A model generated the notes under the pieces. That model was not told the DNA's origin and made no database searches. It saw only the letters and a program-made list of their open reading frames with translations. From positions 21,222,001 through 21,286,000 of the forward strand of contig NW_027480422.1 in the NCBI RefSeq assembly GCF_051401765.1: 64,000 nt of DNA, given 5' to 3'. Shown here piece after piece: positions 35,912 through 47,874 of this stretch (the stretch's first letter is position 1; every line of letters begins with the position of its first letter). This stretch comes from Calliopsis andreniformis. Taxonomy: Eukaryota > Arthropoda > Insecta > Hymenoptera > Andrenidae. The position numbers and the translations under genes are program-made.

Positions 35912-37565
35912 CAGTAGCTATTCGATGTGGTGGAGCAATGCCCTAGAGTGAAGCCTAGGATGCCCGCAACGTAGAAATGACCATATTTTTCACACTGTTT
36001 GCAATTATTCCTGTTATACGATTGAAAAACTGTTGTATTTATATTGTATTTTATGCTTCTGGCGTTGACTTCTAAGGCCGCAGCTATTCGATGTGGTGGA
36101 GCAACGCCCTAGAGTGAAGCCTAGGTTTCCCGGAACGTAGAAATGACCATAGCTTTCACACTGGTTGCAATTATTCCTGTTATACAAGTGAAGAACTGTT
36201 GTATTTATATTGTATTTTATGCTTCTGGCGTTGACTTCTTAGGCCCTAACTATTCGATCTGGTGGAACAACGCCCTAGAGTGAAGCCTAGGTTGCCCGGA
36301 ACATAGAAATGACCATTACCTTCACACTGTTTGCGATTATTCATTTTATACGATGGCAAAGCTGTTGTACATATATCGTATTTTATGCTTCTGGCGTTGA
36401 CTTCTTAGGCCCTAACTATTCGATCAGGTGGAGCAACGCCCTAGGGTGAAGCATAGGTTGCCCGGAACGTGGAAATGACCATAACTTTCACACTGGTTTC
36501 AATTATTCGTTTTATACAATGGAAAAACTGTTCTATTTATTTTGTATTTTATGCTTCGGGCGTTGACTTCTATGGCCCTAACTATTCGATCTGGCGGAGC
36601 AACGCCCTAGAGTGAAGCCTGGGTTGCCCGGAACGTAGAAATGACCATTACGTTCACACTGTTTGCGATTATTCATTTTATACTATGGAAAAACTGTTGT
36701 ATTTATTTTGTATTTTATGCCTCTGGCGTTGACTCCAAAGGCCGTAGCTATTCGATGTGGTGGAGCAACGCCCTAGAGTGAAGCCTAGGTTGCCCGGAAC
36801 GTAGAAATGACCATGCCTTTCACACTGGTTGCAATTATTCCTGTTATACGATGGAAAAACTGTTGTACTTATATTATATTTTATGCTTCAGGCGTTGACT
36901 TCTAAGGGCGTAGCTATTCGATGTGGTGGAGAAACGCCCTAGAGTGAAGCCTAGGTTGCCCGGAAAGTAGAAATGACCATTACCTCCACACTGTTTGCAA
37001 TTATTCATTTTATACAATGGAGAATCTGTTGTATTTATATTGTTTTTTATAGTTATGGCGTTGACTTCTAAGGCCGCAGCTATTCGATGTGGTGGAGCAA
37101 TGTCCTAGAGTGAAGCCTAGGATGCCCGCAACGTAGAAATGACCATATTTTTCACACTGTTTGCAATTATTCCTGTTATACGATTGAAAAACTGTTGTAT
37201 TTATATTGTATTTTATGCTTCTGGCGTTGACTTCTAAGGCCGCAGCTATTCGATGTGGTGGAGCAACGCCCTAGAGTGAAGCCTGGGTTGCCCGGAACGT
37301 AGAAAAGACCATTACGTTCACACTGTTTGCGATTATTCATTTTATACTATGGTAAAACTGTTGCATTTATATTGTATTTTATGCTTCTGGCATTGACTTC
37401 TAAGGCCCTGGCTATTCCATCTGGTGGAGCAACGCCCTAGAGTGGAGCCTAGGTCGCCCGAAACGTGGAAATGACCATACCTTTCACTCTGGTTGCAATT
37501 ATTCCAGCTATACGATGGACAAACTGTTGGATTTTGATTGTACTTTATGCTTCAGGCGTTGACTT
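35912..37565. repeat. 10-monomer segment, contains copy 2 of the 8-monomer unit (offset 2656 to next)
   Basis: Near-identical to 38568-40221 at exactly 16 monomers. The part from 36245 on is also copy 2 of the unit seen at 32925. The monomers between the two copies (37566-38167) carry the distinctive GATATGG, GACCTAG and GAAGGAAAAAC variants and are themselves duplicated at 41879. Confidence 0.92.
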
Positions 37566-38167
37566 CTAAGGCCCTAACTATTCGATATGGTGGAGCAACG
37601 ACCTAGAGTGAAGCCTAGGTTGCCCGGAACGTAGAAATGACCATAACTTTCACACTGGTTGCCATTATTCGTTTTATACGAAGGAAAAACTGTTGTATTT
37701 ATATCGTATTTTATGCTTCAGGCGTTGACTTCTTAGGCCCTAACTATTGGATCTGGTGGACCAACGCCCTAGAGTGAAGCCTAGGTTGCCCGGAACGTAG
37801 AAATGACCATTACTTTCACACTGGTTGCAATTACTCCAGTTATACGATGGAAAATCTGTTGTATTTATTTTGTATTTTATGCTTCTTGCGTTCACTTCTT
37901 AGGCCCTAACTATTCGACCTGGTGGAGCACCGCCCTAGAGTGAAGCCGAGGTTGCCCGGAACGTAGAAATGACCATTACCTTCACACTGGTTGCAATTAT
38001 TCGTTTTATATGGTGGAAAAACTGTTGTACATATGTCGTATTTTATGCTTCTGGCGTTGAGTTCTTAGGCCCTAACTATTCGATCTGGTGGAGCAACGCC
38101 CTAGTCTGAAGCCTAGGTTGCCCTGAACGTAGAAATGACCATAACTTGCATACTGGTTGCAATTATT
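37566..38167. repeat. 3.6-monomer segment duplicated at 41879 (offset 4313)
   Basis: Tags: CGATATGGTGGAGCAACGAC, GTTGCCATTATTCG, TACGAAGGAAAAAC, CTTGCGTTCACTTC, GAGCACCGCCC and TATATGGTGG. The offset is 26 monomers less 3 bp, the 3 bp being the deletion at about 41215. Confidence 0.9.
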
Positions 38168-38883
38168 CCTGTTATACAAGTGAAAAACTGCTGTATTTAT
38201 ATTGTAGTTTATGCTTCTGGCGTTGACTTCTTAGGCCCTATCTATTCGATTTGGCGGAGCAACGCCCTAGAGTGTGGCATAGGTTGCCCGGAATGTAGAA
38301 ATGACCATCACTTTCACACTGGTTGCAATTATTCCTGTTATACGATGGAAAAACTGTTGTACTTATATTATATTTTATGCTTCAGGCGTTGACTTCTAAG
38401 GGCGTAGCTATTCGATGTGGTGGAGAAACGCCCTAGAGTGAAGCCTAGGTTGCCCGGAAAGTAGAAATGACCATTACCTCCACACTGTTTGCAATTATTC
38501 ATTTTATACAATGGAGAATCTGTTGTATTTATATTGTTTTTTATAGTTATGGCGTTGACTTCTAAGGCCGTAGCTATTCGATGTGGTGGAGCAATGTCCT
38601 AGAGTGAAGCCTAGGATGCCCGCAACGTAGAAATGACCATATTTTTCACACTGTTTGCAATTATTCCTGTTATACGATTGAAAAACTGTTGTATTTATAT
38701 TGTATTTTATGCTTCTGGCGTTGACTTCTAAGGCCGCAGCTATTCGATGTGGTGGAGCAACGCCCTAGAGTGAAGCCTAGGTTTCCCGGAACGTAGAAAT
38801 GACCATAGCTTTCACACTGGTTGCAATTATTCCTGTTATACAAGTGAAGAACTGTTGTATTTATATTGTATTTTATGCTTCTG
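38163..38883. repeat. Copy of 31855-32575 (offset 6308)
   Basis: Same variant series as the 31.9-kb copy. From 38568 onward it is at the same time the beginning of the copy of 35912-37565, so the two duplications overlap here and the copies form a mosaic. Confidence 0.88.
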
Positions 38884-40221
38884 GCGTTGACTTCTTAGGC
38901 CCTAACTATTCGATCTGGTGGAACAACGCCCTAGAGTGAAGCCTAGGTTGCCCGGAACATAGAAATGACCATTACCTTCACACTGTTTGCGATTATTCAT
39001 TTTATACGATGGCAAAGCTGTTGTACATATATCGTATTTTATGCTTCTGGCGTTGACTTCTTAGGCCCTAACTATTCGATCAGGTGGAGCAACGCCCTAG
39101 GGTGAAGCATAGGTTGCCCGGAACGTGGAAATGACCATAACTTTCACACTGGTTTCAATTATTCGTTTTATACAATGGAAAAACTGTTCTATTTATTTTG
39201 TATTTTATGCTTCGGGCGTTGACTTCTATGGCCCTAACTATTCGATCTGGCGGAGCAACGCCCTAGAGTGAAGCCTGGGTTGCCCGGAACGTAGAAATGA
39301 CCATTACGTTCACACTGTTTGCGATTATTCATTTTATACTATGGAAAAACTGTTGTATTTATTTTGTATTTTATGCCTCTGGCGTTGACTCCAAAGGCCG
39401 TAGCTATTCGATGTGGTGGAGCAACGCCCTAGAGTGAAGCCTAGGTTGCCCGGAACGTAGAAATGACCATGCCTTTCACACTGGTTGCAATTATTCCTGT
39501 TATACGATGGAAAAACTGTTGTACTTATATTATATTTTATGCTTCAGGCGTTGACTTCTAAGGGCGTAGCTATTCGATGTGGTGGAGAAACGCCCTAGAG
39601 TGAAGCCTAGGTTGCCCGGAAAGTAGAAATGACCATTACCTCCACACTGTTTGCAATTATTCATTTTATACAATGGAGAATCTGTTGTATTTATATTGTT
39701 TTTTATAGTTATGGCGTTGACTTCTAAGGCCGTAGCTATTCGATGTGGTGGAGCAATGTCCTAGAGTGAAGCCTAGGATGCCCGCAACGTAGAAATGACC
39801 ATATTTTTCACACTGTTTGCAATTATTCCTGTTATACGATTGAAAAACTGTTGTATTTATACTGTATTTTATGCTTCTGGCGTTGACTTCTAAGGCCGCA
39901 GCTATTCGATGTGGTGGAGCAACGCCCTAGAGTGAAGCCTGGGTTGCCCGGAACGTAGAAAAGACCATTACGTTCACACTGTTTGCGATTATTCATTTTA
40001 TACTATGGTAAAACTGTTGCATTTATATTGTATTTTATGCTTCTGGCATTGACTTCTAAGGCCCTGGCTATTCCATCTGGTGGAGCAACGCCCTAGAGTG
40101 GAGCCTAGGTCGCCCGAAACGGGGAAATGACCATACCTTTCACTCTGGTTGCAATTATTCCAGCTATACGATGGACAAACTGTTGGATTTTGATTGTACT
40201 TTATGCTTCAGGCGTTGACTT
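38568..40221. repeat. Copy of 35912-37565; third copy of the 8-monomer unit
   Basis: Sixteen monomers downstream of the 35.9-kb copy with only scattered differences, for example ATACTGTATT near 39859 and GAAACGGGGAAATG near 40117. It is followed directly by the 34604-type segment rather than the GATATGG monomers, so the junction differs between copies. Confidence 0.92.
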
Positions 40222-40247
40222 CTTAGGCCCTAACTATTCGATCTGGT

Positions 40248-41052
40248 GGAGCAACGCCCTAGGGTGAAGCCTAGCATGCCCGGAACGTAGAAATAACCAT
40301 AACTTTCACACTGGTTGCAATTACTCGTTTTATACGATGGAAAAACTATTGTATTTATATTGTATTTTATGCTTCTGGCGTTGACTTCTTAGGCCCTATC
40401 TATTCGATCTGGCGGAGCAACGCCCTAGAGTGTAGCATAGGTTGCCCGGAATGTAGAAATGACCATCACTTTCACACTGGTTGCAATTATTCTTGTTATA
40501 CGATCGAAAAACTGTTGTATTTATTTTGTATTTTATGCCTCTGGCGTTGACTCCAAAGGCCGTAGCTATTCGATGTGGTGGAGCCACGCCCTAGAGTGAA
40601 GCCTAGGTTGCCCGGAACGTAGAAATGACCATGTCTTTCACACTGGTTTCAATTATTCCTGTTGTACGATGGAAAAACTGTTGTACTTATATTATATTTT
40701 ATGCTTCAGGCGTTGACTTCTAAGGGCGTAGCTATTCGATGTGGTGGAGAAACGCCCTAGAGTGAAGCCTAGGTTGCCCGGAAAGTAGAAATGACCATTA
40801 CCTCCACACTGTTTGCAATTATTCATTTTATACAATGGAGAAACTGCTGTATTTATATTGTTTTTTATAGTTATGGCGTTGACTTCTAAGGCCGTAGCTA
40901 TTCGATGTGGTGGAGCAATGCCCTAGAGTGAAGCCTAGGATGCCCGCAACGTAGAAATGACCATATTTTTCACACTGTTTGCAATTATTCCTGTTATACG
41001 ATTGAAAAACTGTTGTATTTATATTGTATTTTATGCTTCTGGCGTTGATTTC
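40248..41052. repeat. Copy of 34604-35408 (offset 5644)
   Basis: Near-identical five-monomer segment. Its private change is GTTGTACGATGG near 40661 (GTTATACGATGG in the other copy). It ends where the order passes to the CCCTATGTATTCG monomer at about 41056. Confidence 0.9.
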
Positions 41053-41055
41053 TAA

Positions 41056-41740
41056 GGCCCTATGTATTCGATCTGGTGGAGCAATGCCTCAGTGTTAAGT
41101 CTAGGATGCCCGGAACGTTGAAATGTCCGTTACTTTCACACTGGTTGCAATTACTCATTTTATGCGATGGAAAAACTGTTGTACATATATCGTATTTTAT
41201 GCTTCTGGCATTGACTTAGGCCCTAACTATTCGATCTGGTGGAGCAACGCCCAGGGGTGAAGCCTAGGTTGCGCGGAACGTAGAAATGACCATAACTTTC
41301 ACACTGGTTTCAATTGTTCGTTTTATACAATGGAAAATCTGTTCTATTTATTTTGTATTTTATGCTTCGGGCGTTGACTTCTAAGGCCCCAACTATTCGA
41401 TCTGCTGGAGCAACGCCCTAGAGTGAAGCCTAGGTTGCCCGGAATGTAGAATTGACCATTACCTTCACACTGTTTGCGATTATTCATTTTATACGATGGC
41501 AAAACTGTTGTACATATATCGTATTTTATGCTCCTGGCGTTGACTTCTTAGGCCCTAACTATTCGATCAGGTGGAGCAACGCCCTAGGGTGAAACGTAGG
41601 TTGCCCGGAACGTGGAAATGACCATAACTTTCACACTGGTTTCAATTATTCGTTTTATACAATGGAAAAACTGTTCTATTTATTTTGTATTTTATGCTTC
41701 GGGCGTTGACTTCTATGGCCCTAACTATTCGATCTGGTGG
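41056..41740. repeat. 4-monomer segment duplicated at 45203, with a 3-bp deletion
   Basis: Matches 45203-45890. The offset is 4147 before and 4150 after about 41215 because this copy reads GGCATTGACTTAGGCCC where the other reads GGCATTGACTTCTTAGGCCC. Other tags are AATGTCCGTT, GGTTGCGCGG and TTTCAATTGTTCG. Confidence 0.9.
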
Positions 41741-41878
41741 ACGAACGCCCTAGAGTGAAGCCTGGGTTGCCCGGAACGTAGAAATGACCATTACTTTCAC
41801 ACTGGTTACAATTATTCATTTTATACGATGGAAAAACTATTGTACCTTTATTGTATTTTATGCTTCGGGCGTTGACTT

Positions 41879-42480
41879 CTAAGGCCCTAACTACTCGATA
41901 TGGTGGAGCAACGACCTAGAGTGAAGCCTAGGTTGCTCGGAACGTAGAAATGACCATAACTTTCACACTGGTTGCCATTATTCGTTTTATACGAAGGAAA
42001 AACTGTTGTATTTATATCGTATTTTATGCTTCAGGCGTTGACTTCTTAGGCCCTAACTATTGGATCTGGTGGACCAACGCCCTAGAGTGAAGCCTAGGTT
42101 GCCCGGAACGTAGAAATGACCATTACTTTCACACTGGTTGCAATTACTCCAGTTATACGATGGAAAATCTGTTGTATTTATTTTGTATTTTATGCTTCTT
42201 GCGTTCACTTCTTAGGCCCTAACTATTCGACCTGGTGGAGCACCGCCCTAGAGTGAAGCCGAGGTTGCCCGGAACGTAGAAATGACCATTACCTTCACAC
42301 TGGTTGCAATTATTCGTTTTATATGGTGGAAAAACTGTTGTACATATGTCGTATTTTATGCTTCTGGCGTTGAGTTCTTAGGCCCTAACTATTCGATCTG
42401 GTGGAGCAACGCCCTAGTCTGAAGCCTAGGTTGCCCTGAACGTAGAAATGACCATAACTTGCATACTGGTTGCAATTATT
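41879..42480. repeat. Copy of 37566-38167 (offset 4313)
   Basis: Same series of GATATGG, GCCATTATTCG, GAAGG and TATATGGTGG monomers. It ends near 42480, where TTCGTTTTATACGGTGG replaces the TTCCTGTTATACAAGTG of the other copy. Confidence 0.9.
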
Positions 42481-42840
42481 CGTTTTATACGGTGGAAAAA
42501 CTGTTGTATTTATATCGTATTTTACGCTTCCGGCGTTGACTTCTTAGGCCCTAGCTATTCGATCTGGTGGCACAACGCCCTAGAGTGATGCCTAGGTTGC
42601 CCGGAACGTAGAAATGACCATTACTTTCACACTGTTTGCAATTATTCATTTTATACGATGGAAAAGCTGTTGTATTTATATTGTATTTTATGCTTCTGGC
42701 GTTGACTTCTAAGGACCTAGCTATTCGATCTGGCGGAGCAGCGCCCTAGAGTGCAGCCTGGGTTGCCCGGAACGTAGAAATGACCATAACTATCACACTG
42801 GTTGCAATTATTCGTTTTATACAATGGAAAAACTGTTCTA
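42481..42840. repeat. Ordinary satellite monomers
   Basis: Two monomers related to the 7.6-8.1 kb region through GATCTGGCGGAGCAGCGCC and GTGCAGCCTGGG. Nothing else is visible. Confidence 0.8.
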
Positions 42841-43806
42841 TTTATATTGTATTTTATGCTTCTGGCGTTGACTTCTTAGGCCCTATCTATTCGATCTGGC
42901 GGAGCAACGCCCTAGAGTGTAGTCTAAGTTGCCCGGAATGTAGAAATGACCATCACTTTCACACTGGCTGCAATTATTCTTGTTATACGATCGAAAAACT
43001 GTTGTATTTATTTTGCATTTTATGCCTCTGGCGTTGACTCCTAAGGCCGTAGCTATTCGATGTGGTGGAGCAACGCCCTAGAGTGAAGCCTAGGTTGCCT
43101 GGAACGTAGAAATGACCATTCCTTTCACACTGGTTGCAATTATTCCTGTTATACGACGGAAAAACTGTTGTACTTATATAATATTTTATGCTTCAGGCGT
43201 TGACTTCTAAGGGCGTAGCTATTCGATGTGGTGGAGAAACGCCCTAGAGTGAAGCCTAGGTTGCCCGGAAAGTAGAAATGACCATTACCTCCACACTGTT
43301 TGCAATTATTCATTTTATACAATGGAGAAACTGTTGTATTTATATTGTTTTTTATAGATATGGCGTTGACTTCTAAGGCAGTAGCTATTCGATGTGGTGG
43401 AGCAATGCCCTAGAGTGAAGCCTAGGATGCCCGCAACGTAGAAATGACCATATTTTTCACACTGTTTGCAATTATTCCTGTTATACGATTGAAAAACTGA
43501 TGTATTTATATTGTATTTTATGCTTCTGGCGTTGACTTCTAAGGCCGCAGCTATTCGATGTGGTGGAGCAACGCCCTAGAGTGAAGCCTAGGTTGCCCGG
43601 AACGTAGTAATGACCATAGCTTTCACACTGGTTGCAATTATTCCTGTTATACAAGTGAAAAACTGTTGTATTTATATTGTATTTTATGCTTCTGGCGTTG
43701 ACTTCCTGGGCCCTAACTATTCTATCTGGAGGAGCAACGCCCTAGAGTGATGTCTAGGTTGCGCGGAATGCAGAAATGACCATCACTTTCACACTGGTTG
43801 CAATTA
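42841..43806. repeat. Copy of 34710-35675 (offset 8131)
   Basis: About six monomers matching at 49 monomers less 3 bp. Tags are CCCTATCTATTCGATCTGGC, GATCGAAAAACTG, GGAGAAACGCC, CTGATGTATTTATATTG, GTAGTAATGACC and GAGTGATGTCTAGG. Confidence 0.87.
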
Positions 43807-43829
43807 TTCGTTTTATACGATGGAAAAAC

Positions 43830-44270
43830 TGTTTTACATATATCGTAATTTATGCTTCTGGCGTTGACTTCTTAGGCCCTAACTATTCGATCAGGTGGAA
43901 CAACGCCCTAGGGTGAAGCCTAGGTTGCCCGGAACGTAGAAGTGACCATTACCGTCACACTGCTTGCGATTATTCATTTTATACGGTGGTAAAACTGTTG
44001 TATATATATCGTATTTTATGTTTCTGGCGTTGACTTCTTAGGCCCTAACTATTCGATCAGGTGGAGCAACGCCCTAGGGTGAAGCCTAGGTTGCCCGGAA
44101 CGTAGAAGTGACCATTACCGTCACACTGCTTGCGATTATTCATTTTATACGATGGTAAAACTGTTGTACATATATCGTATTTTATGTTTCTGGCGTTGAC
44201 TTCTTAGGCCCTAACTATTCGATCAGGTGGAGCAACGCCCTAGGGTGAAGCCTAGGTTGCCCGCAACGTA
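43830..44270. repeat. Locally duplicated single monomer, related to 49.3-49.5 kb
   Basis: The monomer with GAAGTGACCATTACCGTC and CTGCTTGCGATTATTC occurs twice in direct succession (CGTAGAAGTG at 43935 and 44101, 166 bp apart), nearly unchanged. A third occurrence lies at 49412, in the same context (GTTTTACATATATCG, then GATCAGGTGGAACAACGCC). Confidence 0.88.
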
Positions 44271-45202
44271 GAAATGACCATAACTTTCACACTGTTTGCG
44301 ATTATTCATTTTATACGATGGTAAAACTGTTGTACATATATCGTATTTTATGCTTCTGGCGCTGACTTCTTAGGCCCTAACTATTCGATCAGGCGGAGCA
44401 ACGCCCTAGGGTGAAGCCTAGGATGCCCGGAACGTAGAAATAACCATAACTTTCACACTGGTTGCAATTACTCGTTTTATACGATGGAAAAACTATTGTA
44501 TTTATATTGTATTTTATGCTTCTGGCGTTAACTTCTAAGGCCCTAACTATTCGATGTGGTGGAGCAACGTCCTAGAGTGAAGCCTAGGTTGCCCGGAACG
44601 TAGAAATGACCATAGCTTTCACACTGGTTGCAATTATTCCTGTTATACAAGTGAAAAACTGTTGTATTTATTTTGTATTTTATGCCTCTGGCGTTGACTC
44701 CTAAGGCCGTAGCTATTCGATGTGGTGAAGCAACGCCCTAGAGTGAAGCCTAGGTTGCCCGCAACGTAGAAATGACCATATTTTTCACTCTGTTTGCAAT
44801 TATTCCTGTTATACGATTGAAAAACTGTTGTATTTATATTGTATTTTATGCTTCTGGCGTTGACTTCTAAGGCCGCAGCTATTCGATGTGGTGGAGCAAC
44901 GCCCTAAAGTGAAGCCTAGGTTGCCCGGAACGTAGAAATGACCATAGCTTTCACACTGGTTGCAATTATTCCTGTTATACAAGTGAAAAACTGTTGTATT
45001 TATATTGTATTTTATGCTTCTGGCGTTGACTTCCTGGGCCCTAACTATTCTATCTGGAGGAGCAATGCCCTAGAGTGAAGCATAGGTTGCCCGGAATGCA
45101 GAAATGACCATCACTTTCACACTGGTGGCAATTATTCCTGTTATACGATGGACAAACTGTTGGATTTTTATTGTACTTTATGCTTCTGGCGTTGACTTCT
45201 AA
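44271..45202. repeat. Satellite monomers of the CCGCAGCTATTCG / TTCCTGGG classes
   Basis: About five and a half monomers repeating variant classes of the 32-36 kb region. Positions from about 45061 follow 32611 (tag GAGTGAAGCATAGGTTGCCC). No other sequence. Confidence 0.8.
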
Positions 45203-45890
45203 GGCCCTATGTATTCGATCTGGTGGAGCAATGCCTCACTGTTAAGTCTAGGATGCCCGGAACGTAGAAATGTCCGTTCCTTTCACACTGGTTGCAATTA
45301 CTCATTTTATGCGATGGAAAAACTGTTGTACATATATCGTATTTTATGCTTCTGGCATTGACTTCTTAGGCCCTAACTATTCGATCTGGTGGAGCAACGC
45401 CCATGGGTGAAGCCTAGGTTGCGCGGAACGTAGAAATGACCATAACTTTCACACTGGTTTCAATTGTTCGTTTTATACAATGGAAAAACTTTTCTATTTA
45501 TTTTGTATTTTATGCTTCGGGCGTTGACTTCTAAGGCCCCAACTATTCGATCTGGTGGAGCAACGCCCTAGAGTGAAGCCTAGGTTGCCCGGAATGTAGA
45601 ATTGACCATTACCTTCACACTGTTTGCGATTATTCATTTTATACGATGGCAAAACTGTTGTACATATATCGTATTTTATGCTTCTGGCGTTGACTTCTTA
45701 GGCCCTAACTATACGATCAGGTGGAGCAACGCCCTAGGGTGAAGCGTAGGTTGCCCGGAACGTGGAAATTACCATAACATTCACACTGGTTTCAATTATT
45801 CGTTTTATACAATGGAAAAACTGTTCTATTTATTTTGTATTTTATGCTTCGGGCGTTGACTTCTATGGCACTAACTATTCGATCTGGTGG
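45203..45890. repeat. Copy of 41056-41740 without the 3-bp deletion
   Basis: Keeps the full CTTCTTAGG at about 45360, so the deletion in the 41-kb copy is derived. Private changes are GCCCATGGGTG near 45400, GAAATTACCATAACATTC near 45766 and CTATGGCACTAAC near 45862. Confidence 0.9.
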
Positions 45891-46914
45891 AGCAACGCCC
45901 TAAAGTGGAGCCTAGGTCGCCCGAAACGTGGAAATGACCATTACTTTCACTCTGGTTGCAATTATTCCAGCTATACGATGGACAAACTGTTGGATTTTGA
46001 TTGTACTTTATGCTTCAGGCGTTGACTTCTTAGGCCCTAACTATTCGCTCTGGTGGAGCAACGCCCTAGGGTGAAGCGTAGGTTGCCCGGAACGTAGAAA
46101 TGACCATTACCTTCACACTGTTTGCGATTATTCATTTTATACGATGGTAAAACTGTTGTACATATATCGTATTTTATGCTTCTGGCGTTGACTTCTAAGG
46201 CCCTAACTATTCGATCTGGTGGAGCAACGCCGTGGAGTGAAGCCTAGGTTGCGCGGAACGTAGAAATGACCATTACCTTCACACTGTTTGCGATTATTCA
46301 TTTTATACGATGGTAAAACTGTTGTATTTATTTTGTATTTTATGCTTCTGGCATTGACTTCTAAGGCCCTAGCTATTCCATCTGGTGGAGCAACGCCCTA
46401 GAGTGGAGCCTAGGTCGCCCGAAACGTGAAATGACCATTACTTTCACACTGTTTGCGATTATTCATTATATACGATGGTAAAACTGTTGTATTTATTTTG
46501 TATTTTATGCTTCTGGCATTGACTTCTAAGGCCCTAGCTATTCCATCTGCTGGAGCAATGCCCTAGAGTGGAGCCTAGGTCGCCCGAAACGTGGAAATGG
46601 CCATTACTTTCACTCTAGTTGTAATTATTCCAGCTATACGATGGACAAACTGTTGGACTTTGATTGTACTTTATGCTTCAGGTGTTGACATCTTAGGCCC
46701 TAACTATTCGCTCTGGTGGAACAACGCCCTAGGGTGAAGCCTAGGTAGCCCGGCACGTAGAAATGACCATTACCTTCACACTGTTTGCAAATATACAGTA
46801 TATACGATGGAAAAGCTGTTGTATCTATTTTGTATTTTATGCTTCTGGCGCTGACTTCTTAGGCCCTAACTATTCGATCTGGTGGAGCAATGCCCTAGAG
46901 TGGAACCTAGGTCG
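45891..46914. repeat. Satellite monomers with a 1-bp register loss
   Basis: About six monomers. Near 46424 CGAAACGTGAAATGACC lacks one G relative to CGAAACGTGGAAATGACC of the neighbouring copies, shifting register by one base for everything downstream. Nothing else is seen. Confidence 0.82.
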
Positions 46915-47395
46915 CCCGAAACGTAGAAATGACCATTACTTTCACTCTGGTTGCAATTATTCCAGCTATACGATGGACAAACTGTTGGATTTTGATTGTA
47001 CTTTATACTTCTGGCGTTGACTTCTAAGGCCCTATGTATTCGATCTGGTGTAGCAGTGCCTCAGCGTTAAGTCTAGGATGCCCGCAACGTAGAAATGGCT
47101 ATTACTTTCAGACTGGTTGCAATTATTCGTTTTATACGATGGAAAAACTGTTGTACATATATCGTATTTTATGCTTCTGGCGTTGACTTCTTAGGCCCTA
47201 ACTATTCGATCAGGTGGCGCAACGCCTTAGGGTGAAGCCTAGGTTGCCCGGAACGTAGAAATGACCATATCTTTCATACTGGTTGCAATTATTCGTTTTA
47301 TACGATGGAAAAACTGTTCTATTTCTTTTGTATTTTATGCTTCGGGCGTTGACTCCTAAGGCCCCAACAATTCGATCTGGTGGAGCAACGCCCTA
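46915..47395. repeat. 3-monomer segment duplicated at 48077 (offset 1162)
   Basis: Tags: CCAGCTATACGATGG, GGTGTAGCAGTGCC, CAGCGTTAAG, AATGGCTATTACTTTCAGAC, CTATTTCTTTTG and GGCCCCAACAATTCG, seven monomers apart. Confidence 0.88.
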
Positions 47396-47874
47396 GAGTG
47401 AAGCCTAGGTTGCCCGGAATATAGAAAGGACCATCACCTTCACACGGTTTGCGATTATTCATTTTATACGATGGTAAAACTGTTGTACATATATCGTATT
47501 TTATGCTTCTGGCGTTGACTTCTTAGGCCCTAACTATTCGATCAGGTGGAGCCACGCCCTAGGGTGAAGCGTAGGTTGCCTGGAACGTAGAAATGACCGT
47601 TACTTTCACACTGTTTGCAAATGTACATTATATACGATGGAAAAGCTGTTGTATTAATATTGTATTTTATGCTTCTGGCGCTGACTTCTTAGGCCCTAAC
47701 TATTTGATCTGGTGGAGCACCGCCCTGTAGTGAAGCCTAGGTTGCCCGGAACGTAGAAATGACCATAACTTTCACACTGGTTTCAATTATTAGTTTTATA
47801 CAATGGAAAAACTGTTCTATTCATTTTGTATTTTATGCTTCTGGCATTGACTTCTAAGGCTCTAGCTATTCCAT

